A program made the translations under genes and the position numbers. This document shows positions 4,987 to 10,497 of a stretch of DNA of 10,497 bases, piece by piece (position 1 is the first letter of the stretch; each line of letters opens with the position of its first letter). Below the pieces are notes generated by a model, which was not told where the DNA came from, did no database searches, and saw only the letters and a program-made list of their open reading frames with translations. This DNA comes from Calditrichia bacterium (GTDB lineage Bacteria > Calditrichota > Calditrichia > Calditrichales > Calditrichaceae), in the NCBI GenBank assembly GCA_027039465.1, contig JALWEA010000337.1:1-10497 (forward strand), in the 5' to 3' direction.

Positions 4987-5982
4987 ATGAAAGTTTATTA
5001 CGACAAAGACGCTTCATTGGACGTTTTGAAAGATAAGAAATTAGCCGTTTTAGGCTACGGCAGTCAGGGGCATGCCCATGCATTGAATCTGAAAGACAGC
5101 GGCATGAATGTGCGCGTGGGATTGCGTAAAGACAGCGCTTCCTGGCCCAAAGCCGAAGCCGCCGGTTTAACCGTCATGGAAACACCGCAAGCGGCCGAAT
5201 GGGCGGATGTGATCATGATTTTGCTGCCCGATCAAACGCAAAAAAAGGTTTACGAGCAGGACATCGCGCCGCATTTGAAAAAAGGCGACACTTTGGCCTT
5301 TGCCCACGGATTTAACATCCATTACAAACAAATCACTCCGCCGGAATATGTAAATGTGATTATGATTGCGCCGAAAAGTCCGGGGCACATGGTTCGTCGT
5401 ACCTTTGAACAGGGTGTGGGAACGCCGTGTTTGTTTGCCGTTCAGCAGGACTACACCGGCAACGCTAAAGAGATCGCTCTGGCCTGGGCCAAAGGCATTG
5501 GCGGCACACGCGCCGGAGTGATTGAAACCAATTTCAAAAACGAGACCGAGACGGATTTATTCGGCGAGCAAGCCGTGCTGTGTGGCGGTTCGGAAGAACT
5601 GATCAAAACCGGGTTCGAGGTATTGACCGAAGCCGGATATCCGCCCGAGCTGGCTTATTTTGAAGTGATGCACGAACTGAAACTGATCGTCGATTTGTAC
5701 TATGAAGGCGGTTTAACGCTGATGAACTATTCGGTCAGCGATACGGCCGAATACGGCGGAATGACGCGCGGGCCGCGAGTGATTACCAAAGAAACCAAAG
5801 AAAACATGCGTGGCATTCTCAAAGAAATTCAGGACGGCTCGTTCGCCAAAGAATGGATTGAAGAAAATGAAAAGGGACAACCCACGCTTAAAAAATTGCG
5901 GGAAGAATATTTGAATCATCCCATTGAAAAAGTTGGAGCGCAATTACGTAAAATGATGCCATGGTTAAAGGAGAAAAAGTAA
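4987..5982 (+). CDS. ilvC: Ketol-acid reductoisomerase, class I
   Basis: IlvC isomerises and reduces acetolactate and acetohydroxybutyrate to the dihydroxy acids, using NADPH and Mg2+. The 331-residue length fits the short class I form. The N-terminal Rossmann domain has 'GYGSQGHAHALNL' (Gly23-Leu35), and the cofactor loop 'LRKDSASW' (Arg47, Ser50, Ser52) suggests NADPH preference. Catalytic and metal-binding residues sit at the family positions: His107 in 'FAHGFNIHY', Asp190 and Glu194 in 'TDLFGEQAVLCGG', and Glu226 and Glu230 in 'YFEVMHELKLI'. GGAAAGGG (4974-4981) lies five bases before ATG 4987. The 252-base repeat-filled spacer upstream separates it from ilvN, while the next gene, leuB, starts on the last base of its stop codon. 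Confidence 0.97.
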   Translation: MKVYYDKDASLDVLKDKKLAVLGYGSQGHAHALNLKDSGMNVRVGLRKDSASWPKAEAAGLTVMETPQAAEWADVIMILLPDQTQKKVYEQDIAPHLKKGDTLAFAHGFNIHYKQITPPEYVNVIMIAPKSPGHMVRRTFEQGVGTPCLFAVQQDYTGNAKEIALAWAKGIGGTRAGVIETNFKNETETDLFGEQAVLCGGSEELIKTGFEVLTEAGYPPELAYFEVMHELKLIVDLYYEGGLTLMNYSVSDTAEYGGMTRGPRVITKETKENMRGILKEIQDGSFAKEWIEENEKGQPTLKKLREEYLNHPIEKVGAQLRKMMPWLKEKK

Positions 5983-7091
5983 TGGAACCGGATGTAACAA
6001 AAAACATTACCGTTTTGCCCGGCGACGGAATCGGGCCGGAAGTTACCGCGCAAGCCGTAAAAGTTCTTAAAGCGGTAGCCAAAGCATTCACAATGGATAT
6101 TTCCTTAACGGAAAAGCCCTTCGGGGGAATTTCCATCGATCAATACGGAGAACCCTTAACGGACGACACGTTGCAAACCTGCCTGCAGTCAGACGCCGTT
6201 CTTTTGGGTGCGGTTGGCGGCCCGAAATGGGAAGACCTGCCGCATCATCAAAAACCGGAAGCGGGTTTGTTAGGCATTCGTAAAGCATTGGGATTGTTTG
6301 CCAATATTCGTCCGGCCAAGGTGTATCCGGCATTCGTTAACAATTCAACCTTAAAACCGGAGGTGTTACGCGGGACCGATTTTGTGGTCCTGCGGGAACT
6401 TACCGGCGGAATTTACTTCGGCCAGCCGCGCGGATACAATGCCGAAAAGGGCTGGAATACCATGGTGTACGAGAAGTACGAAGTGGAACGCATCGCACGC
6501 AAAGCCTTTGAAATTGCCGGATTGCGCAATAAACGTGTTACCTCCGTGGATAAAGCCAACGTGCTGGATGTCTCACAATTTTGGCGCGATGTGGTGGCGG
6601 AAGTGCACAAAGAATACCCGAATATTGAACTGAACAACCTGTACGTGGATAACGCGGCCATGCAAATTGTGCGCGATCCCAAACAGTTCGATGTCATTTT
6701 AACGTCCAATCTGTTCGGTGATATTCTCAGCGATATTGCGGGCATGATTACCGGAAGTTTGGGCATGTTGCCCTCCGCCAGTTTGGGTGAAAAGCATGCG
6801 CTGTACGAACCGGTTCACGGCAGTGCGCCGGATATTGCCGGACAGGGCAAAGCCAATCCCATCGCCGCTATCGGCTCGGTTGCCATGATGTTCAATTATT
6901 CGTTCCAGATGACCAAGGCGGCGCAAATTATCGAACAGGCCATTGAAGCCACACTGCAGGCCGGGTACCGAACGGCGGACATCTTTCAACCCGGAACCAA
7001 GTTGGTTGGTACTGAGGAAATGGGCGATCTGATTGTGGAAAATTTTGAAGCCATTTTTCACGAAGAAGGCTTGGGCGTGTTTACGCTTTGA
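5982..7091 (+). CDS. leuB: 3-isopropylmalate dehydrogenase
   Basis: LeuB oxidises and decarboxylates 3-isopropylmalate to 2-oxoisocaproate, the keto acid of leucine, with NAD+. ATG 5982 overlaps the ilvC stop TAA by one base and has AAAGGAG (5967-5973) eight bases upstream; the in-frame ATG at 5961 would add seven residues and lacks this site. From 5982 the protein has 369 residues. It opens with 'ITVLPGDGIGPEV' and keeps the substrate and metal residues with family spacing: Arg100, Arg110 and Arg138, Tyr145, Lys191, Asp223, Asp247 and Asp251. 'RKALGLFANIRPAKV' separates it from isocitrate and homoisocitrate dehydrogenases. Near the C-terminus, 'VHGSAPDIAGQGKANP' is the NAD-binding region. 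Confidence 0.97.
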   Translation: MEPDVTKNITVLPGDGIGPEVTAQAVKVLKAVAKAFTMDISLTEKPFGGISIDQYGEPLTDDTLQTCLQSDAVLLGAVGGPKWEDLPHHQKPEAGLLGIRKALGLFANIRPAKVYPAFVNNSTLKPEVLRGTDFVVLRELTGGIYFGQPRGYNAEKGWNTMVYEKYEVERIARKAFEIAGLRNKRVTSVDKANVLDVSQFWRDVVAEVHKEYPNIELNNLYVDNAAMQIVRDPKQFDVILTSNLFGDILSDIAGMITGSLGMLPSASLGEKHALYEPVHGSAPDIAGQGKANPIAAIGSVAMMFNYSFQMTKAAQIIEQAIEATLQAGYRTADIFQPGTKLVGTEEMGDLIVENFEAIFHEEGLGVFTL

Positions 7092-7101
7092 AAATTCGGG
7101 T

Positions 7102-7112
7102 TGTCATTCTGA
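7102..7112. repeat. Outlying inverted copy of the TCAGAATGACA repeat end
   Basis: TGTCATTCTGA (7102-7112), 11 bases after the leuB stop, is the exact inverted copy of TCAGAATGACA at 7356-7366, the right end of the larger repeat at 7244-7367. It could be a remnant of another element copy or an outer boundary. Bases 7113-7208 hold only a short palindrome, AGCCATGGCT (7120-7129), and nothing that supports a gene. Confidence 0.45.
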
Positions 7113-7208
7113 TGTCGGGAGCCATGGCTGGTGCTATGGATTATTAAGGCATTGATATGAATTGATCGGGATTCGGTTGAATTGTTGAATGGGAGATCGT
7201 TAAGCGTG

Positions 7209-7237
7209 TATTCGTTATTCGTATATTCGTTAATCGT
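7209..7237. repeat. TATTCGT heptad repeats between leuB and leuA
   Basis: Units TATTCGT (7209-7215), TATTCGT (7216-7222), TATTCGT (7224-7230) and TAATCGT (7231-7237) form a nearly perfect run with one extra base at 7223. They are the reverse complement of the ACGAATA units at 4894-4919. Function unknown. Confidence 0.65.
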
Positions 7238-7243
7238 AAAGGT

Positions 7244-7367
7244 CTGTCATTGCGAACGATCCCGCGAGCCTGCGAGCCGGAGAGTGAAGCAATCCCATCC
7301 AAAGCGGCAACGACCCTGAATAATGTTTGGGATTCTTCTCCCGCTGAAGCGGAACTCAGAATGACAG
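7244..7367. repeat. Palindromic intergenic element with CTGTCATT / AATGACAG ends
   Basis: The ends CTGTCATT (7244-7251) and AATGACAG (7360-7367) are perfect inverted repeats of 8 bp. Inside them, GAAGCAATCCCA (about 7287-7298) and TTTGGGATTCTTC (about 7326-7338) are also roughly complementary, so the roughly 124-base element can fold into one long imperfect hairpin. Its left part, GTCATTGCGA...GAAGCAATCCC, resembles from memory a family of small dispersed repeats found in intergenic DNA of many unrelated bacteria, as does the right part, GGGATTCTTC...TCAGAATGACAG. There is no transposase and no good ORF, so at most a MITE-like or REP-like passive element. No flanking target duplication was obvious. 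Confidence 0.6.
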
Positions 7368-7381
7368 TCCCGTTCACAATT

Positions 7382-7409
7382 AACAATTCAACCATTTAAC
7401 TATTTAACA
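7382..7409. repeat. Octad repeats AACNATTN just upstream of leuA
   Basis: AAC recurs at 7382, 7390, 7398 and 7406, exactly every 8 bases (AACAATTC, AACCATTT, AACTATTT, AACAAAAA). This matches the octad run before ilvC (4932-4973) in unit and position. The leuA Shine-Dalgarno GAGGTG (7421-7426) follows 12 bases later. Confidence 0.6.
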
Positions 7410-7432
7410 AAAAAAGAATCGAGGTGATTTAA

Positions 7433-8998
7433 ATGTCACGTAAAAAAGAAAAAATCGTCATTTTCGACACAACGCTGCGCGACGGTGAACAATCGCCGGG
7501 CGCTTCCTTAAATATTTCCGAAAAAGTGGAAATCGCGCGTGAGTTGGCGCGCCTGAATGTGGATGTGATTGAAGCGGGTTTTCCTGTTTCTTCTCCGGCG
7601 CAATTTGAGGCCGTGCAACGCATTGCCGATGAAGTGGAAACCACCATTGCCGCATTGGCCCGCGCCAAAGAAGTGGATATTAAAGCTGCGGCGGACGCGC
7701 TCAGGAATACACCGCACAAACGTATCCACACTTTTTCAAGTACGTCCGATTACCACATTCTGGGTAAGTTCGGCGATGACCGTTACGGCAAAACACTGGC
7801 CGAAAAACGCCAAACTATTTTGAAGATGTCCGTAGATGCGGTTCAATACGCCAAAACTTTTTGCGACGATGTGGAATTCTCGGCCGAAGACGCCGGACGC
7901 ACGGACATCGGTTATTTGGCCGATGTGGTACAGGCGGCCATCGAAGCCGGGGCGACCACCGTCAATATTCCCGACACCACCGGCTACACTTTGCCTTGGG
8001 AATTTGCCGCTAAAATCGAAGAACTGTTCAAACGAGTCAAAAATATTGATCAGACCGTAATCAGCGTGCATTGTCATAACGATTTGGGTTTGGCCGTAGC
8101 CAACTCTTTGGCCGCCGTCCAGGCAGGCGCGCGACAGGTGGAAGTTACCGTGAACGGTATCGGCGAGCGGGCCGGTAATGCTTCGCTGGAAGAATTTGTC
8201 ATGATTCTCAATGTGCGCAAAGATATCTTACCGTTCTTTACCGATGTCAACACCCGCGAAATTTACAACGCCAGTCGCATGGTTTCGTCCTTTACCGGAT
8301 TTCCCGTGCAGCCTAATAAAGCGATTGTGGGCAAGAATGCATTCGCACACGAGTCGGGCATCCATCAGGACGGCATGTTAAAGAGCCGCAGCACGTATGA
8401 AATCATGAAACCGGAAGACGTGGGCGTGCATCGCAGCAAAATCATTTTGGGACGCCATTCCGGTCGGCACGGTTTGAAAGTCCGTTTAAAAGAATTAGGC
8501 TACCATTTGTCGGAAGATGAATTGAATAAAACCTATCAGGCTTTTTTGAAATTGGCGGACAAGAAGAAAGAAGTGTACGACGAAGATTTGCGTTTTTTGA
8601 TGGGCGATGAGATTCGCGGCGAAGAAGGCTTCTTTAAATTGGAATATTTGAACGTCAGCATTGGCACCGATGCCATTCCCAAAGCCACGGTTCGCTTGAT
8701 GAAGCAAGGCAAAACCGTGGAAAAATCGGCCGAAGGCGACGGGCCGGTGGATGCGGTCTTTAACGCTATTGATCAGGCTTTGGATATGAAGTATTCCATC
8801 GAAGATTATCAGGTACGCTCGGTAACTTCGGGTCGTACGGCCATGGGCGAAGTGCATGTAACCGTGCGCAACGGAACCATGGAAGCACACGGACGCGGTG
8901 TTTCCACTGATATTATCGAAGCCAGCGGTAAGGCCTATTTGCAGGCGGTGAACATGATCGTTCAGAAAAAGAACGAACTGTTGAAACAAGGAGCGTAA
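7433..8998 (+). CDS. leuA: 2-isopropylmalate synthase
   Basis: LeuA condenses 2-oxoisovalerate with acetyl-CoA to 2-isopropylmalate, the committed step of leucine synthesis. The 521 residues match the bacterial LeuA family. The N-terminal HMGL-type TIM barrel starts with 'IVIFDTTLRDGEQSPG' (Asp12 metal ligand, Arg16), continues with 'DVIEAGFP', and has the metal-binding 'HCHNDLGLAVANS' (His213 and His215) and 'NGIGERAGN' (Asn241-Asn249). 'NAFAHESGIHQDGMLK' marks the linker region, and 'ILGRHSGRHGLK' follows. The C-terminal part (about 390-515) is the LeuA allosteric domain, so leucine feedback inhibition is likely. GAGGTG (7421-7426) precedes ATG 7433. It follows a 341-base repeat-filled spacer after leuB, in which I saw no convincing promoter, and is three bases before leuC. 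Confidence 0.96.
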   Translation: MSRKKEKIVIFDTTLRDGEQSPGASLNISEKVEIARELARLNVDVIEAGFPVSSPAQFEAVQRIADEVETTIAALARAKEVDIKAAADALRNTPHKRIHTFSSTSDYHILGKFGDDRYGKTLAEKRQTILKMSVDAVQYAKTFCDDVEFSAEDAGRTDIGYLADVVQAAIEAGATTVNIPDTTGYTLPWEFAAKIEELFKRVKNIDQTVISVHCHNDLGLAVANSLAAVQAGARQVEVTVNGIGERAGNASLEEFVMILNVRKDILPFFTDVNTREIYNASRMVSSFTGFPVQPNKAIVGKNAFAHESGIHQDGMLKSRSTYEIMKPEDVGVHRSKIILGRHSGRHGLKVRLKELGYHLSEDELNKTYQAFLKLADKKKEVYDEDLRFLMGDEIRGEEGFFKLEYLNVSIGTDAIPKATVRLMKQGKTVEKSAEGDGPVDAVFNAIDQALDMKYSIEDYQVRSVTSGRTAMGEVHVTVRNGTMEAHGRGVSTDIIEASGKAYLQAVNMIVQKKNELLKQGA

Positions 8999-9001
8999 TC
9001 T

Positions 9002-10294
9002 ATGGGAATGACCATCACGGAAAAGATTTTAGCCAAAGCGGCGGGCAAAAAGGAAGTGACGCCGGGACAGAACTTGTGGTTGAATGTGGATGTCTTGATG
9101 ACGCATGACGTTTGCGGCCCGCCCACGATTGATATCTGGAGAAGGGAATTCGGCGAGAAAGCCAAGATTTGGGACAAAAACAAATTGGTCATTTTTCCCG
9201 ATCACTACATTTTTACGGCCGATTTCCACGCCAATCGCAATGTGAGCATTTTGCGCGAGTTTGCCAAAGAACAGGAACTACCCAATTATTACGATGTGGG
9301 CACGGAGCGCTACAAGGGCGTTTGTCACATTGCCCTGGCCGAAGAAGGATTCGATTTGCCTGGCACGGTGCTCATCGGCACCGACTCACACACCTGTACG
9401 GCCGGAGCTTTCGGTCTGTTTGCCACCGGTGTGGGCAACACCGACGCGGCCTTCATTTTGGGCACCGGTAAAATCTGGGAAAAAGTTCCCGAAAGCATGA
9501 AGTTCGTTTTTGAAGGTAAGATGCCGGAATATTTAACAGCCAAGGATTTGATTCTTTGGATTCTGGGTGATATTACCACGGACGGCGCAACCTATCGGGC
9601 AATGGAATTTACCGGCGAAGCCGTACATGCTTTGAATATTGACGAACGCATGACCCTGACCAATATGGCGGTGGAAGCAGGGGGCATGAACGGCATCATC
9701 GAGCCGGACGATGTGGTGCGCAGTTATTTGCGCGGTCGAACGAATAAACGTTATGAGGAATTCTTTAGCGATGCCGATGCCACCTACCAAAGCGTTTACA
9801 ATTACAATGTGGAAAAGTTGGAACCGGTGGTGGCCAAACCGCATAGCCCGGACAATCGCGCAACTGTGCGTGAAGTTAAAGGCACCAAATTGACCAAAGC
9901 TTATTTGGGCTCATGCACCGGCGGCAAGTTTACCGATTTTTACAATGCGGCTAAAATTCTGAAAGGCCGTAAGGTAAAAGTGCCTACTTTTGTGGTGCCC
10001 GCTTCCACGTCCATTGTCAAACGATTGCGTTTGGAGAAGATCGACGGTCAAAGCATCGAAGACATATTGATCGACGCAGGTTGCGTGATTGCGCCGTCAT
10101 CCTGTGCGGCCTGTTTGGGCGGCCCGGCCGATACGGTGGGACGTTCCATTGATCACGATGTGGTGATTTCGACGACCAACCGGAATTTTCCAGGCCGCAT
10201 GGGCAGCAAAAAGGCCGAGGTTTATTTGGCTTCGCCCTTGACGGTGGCCGCTTCGGCGGTAACGGGTGTGATAACCGATCCGAGGGATGTTTAA
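9002..10294 (+). CDS. leuC: 3-isopropylmalate dehydratase, large subunit (short LeuC2/HacA-like type)
   Basis: Together with LeuD this subunit isomerises 2- to 3-isopropylmalate through a [4Fe-4S] cluster. The 430-residue length and 'MTHDVCGPPTID' style fit the short archaeal-type LeuC group rather than the roughly 465-residue E. coli type. Cluster ligands are Cys305 ('LGSCTGGK') and Cys368 and Cys371 ('SSCAACLGGP'). 'GTDSHTCTAGAFGLFATGVGNTD' is the aconitase-family substrate region, and 'NRNFPGRMGS' near the C-terminus is the conserved substrate loop. ATG 9002 is preferred over ATG 9008 because AAGGAG (8988-8993) lies eight bases before it. The group also includes homoaconitases and methylmalate dehydratases, but the neighbours leuA, leuB and leuD make the leucine role by far the most likely. 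Confidence 0.93.
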   Translation: MGMTITEKILAKAAGKKEVTPGQNLWLNVDVLMTHDVCGPPTIDIWRREFGEKAKIWDKNKLVIFPDHYIFTADFHANRNVSILREFAKEQELPNYYDVGTERYKGVCHIALAEEGFDLPGTVLIGTDSHTCTAGAFGLFATGVGNTDAAFILGTGKIWEKVPESMKFVFEGKMPEYLTAKDLILWILGDITTDGATYRAMEFTGEAVHALNIDERMTLTNMAVEAGGMNGIIEPDDVVRSYLRGRTNKRYEEFFSDADATYQSVYNYNVEKLEPVVAKPHSPDNRATVREVKGTKLTKAYLGSCTGGKFTDFYNAAKILKGRKVKVPTFVVPASTSIVKRLRLEKIDGQSIEDILIDAGCVIAPSSCAACLGGPADTVGRSIDHDVVISTTNRNFPGRMGSKKAEVYLASPLTVAASAVTGVITDPRDV

Positions 10295-10300
10295 TTTTTC

Positions 10301-10318
10301 ATCCTTAATCCTAAGGAT
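10301..10318 (+). other. Small hairpin in the leuC-leuD spacer
   Basis: ATCCTTA (10301-10307) and TAAGGAT (10312-10318) form a 7-bp stem with an ATCC loop. A second small stem, TCATC/GATGA, follows at about 10319-10333. No T-run comes after either, so they are not convincing terminators. The remaining part of the 95-base spacer is A-rich and holds the leuD Shine-Dalgarno. Confidence 0.35.
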
Positions 10319-10389
10319 TCATCAAAAAGATGATCAAAGGAGCGGAAGCGAGCTTTTAAATTTGATGTTTAAAACAAAAAGGAAGAAAG

Positions 10390-10497
10390 ATGCAAAAAGT
10401 AATAAAAGGCAAAGTGTACGTTTTGGGCGATAATATCGACACCGATCAAATCATTCCTGCCGAGCATTTGGTGTACAGCCTGAGCGATCCGGAAGAA
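10390..10497 (+). CDS. leuD: 3-isopropylmalate dehydratase, small subunit, N-terminal part (cut by the window end)
   Basis: ATG 10390 opens a frame that runs off the window after 36 codons. The visible protein begins 'MQKVIKGKVYVLGDNIDTDQ' and continues 'IIPAEHLVYSLSDPEE'. The 'G(D/N)(N/D)IDTDxIIPA' motif is characteristic of the aconitase swivel domain, and the short lead-in before it is typical of the archaeal-type LeuD2, which pairs with the short LeuC seen upstream. AAAGGAAGAAAG precedes the start, with AGGA about seven bases upstream. A full-length protein of this type would be about 165 residues, so most of the gene lies outside. Confidence 0.92.
   Translation, partial: MQKVIKGKVYVLGDNIDTDQIIPAEHLVYSLSDPEE

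Noticed and set aside
5961..5981. Upstream ATG 5961 as the leuB start
   Set aside because: The seven extra residues are encoded by the Shine-Dalgarno region of ATG 5982 and overlap the ilvC end; 5982 has AAAGGAG at the right distance.
9008..9010. Alternative leuC start at ATG 9008
   Set aside because: It lies 14 bases from the Shine-Dalgarno AAGGAG, against eight for ATG 9002.

Overview
The window carries an almost complete branched-chain amino acid (BCAA) biosynthesis operon, all on the + strand: ilvD, ilvB, ilvN, ilvC, leuB, leuA, leuC and the first 36 codons of leuD. It is preceded by the C-terminal end of an unrelated secreted protein. That protein ends in a type IX secretion (Por) sorting domain of the 'PNFPNPFN...' kind, which is typical of the Fibrobacteres-Chlorobi-Bacteroidetes side of the tree. 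The tail style, the moderate GC content and the repeat-filled spacers suggest a Calditrichota/Ignavibacteria/KSB1-like bacterium. This is an inference; no marker gene in the window settles it.

Layout: 3-326 is the secreted-protein tail. Bases 327-797 form a long regulatory spacer with a pyrimidine heptad repeat (357-398), a near-consensus sigma70-type promoter (425-453), a nested hairpin (488-565), a short ORF whose last 28 codons are almost all Leu and Ile (575-658), and three overlapping complementary segments ending at the ilvD Shine-Dalgarno. Then come ilvD (798-2483), ilvB (2505-4223), ilvN (4225-4734), a repeat-rich spacer, ilvC (4987-5982), leuB (5982-7091, overlapping ilvC by one base), a second repeat-rich spacer, leuA (7433-8998), leuC (9002-10294), a 95-base spacer, and leuD (10390 to the window end).

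Together the genes cover acetolactate synthase (IlvBN), ketol-acid reductoisomerase (IlvC) and dihydroxyacid dehydratase (IlvD), which make the valine and isoleucine keto acids. Isopropylmalate synthase (LeuA), isomerase (LeuCD) and dehydrogenase (LeuB) make the leucine keto acid. No transaminase (ilvE) or threonine deaminase (ilvA) is in the window.

The most interesting part is the ilvD leader. The Leu/Ile-rich peptide lies in front of RNA segments that can pair in two exclusive ways: A:B plus C:D, or B:C. D covers the ilvD Shine-Dalgarno, and no U-tract follows the large stem. This is the logic of translational attenuation known from erm-type resistance genes, here apparently applied to a BCAA operon. 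The pairing is visible in the sequence; the mechanism is inference. The two internal spacers (ilvN-ilvC and leuB-leuA) share families of 7- and 8-base short repeats, and the second also holds a palindromic element that looks dispersed.
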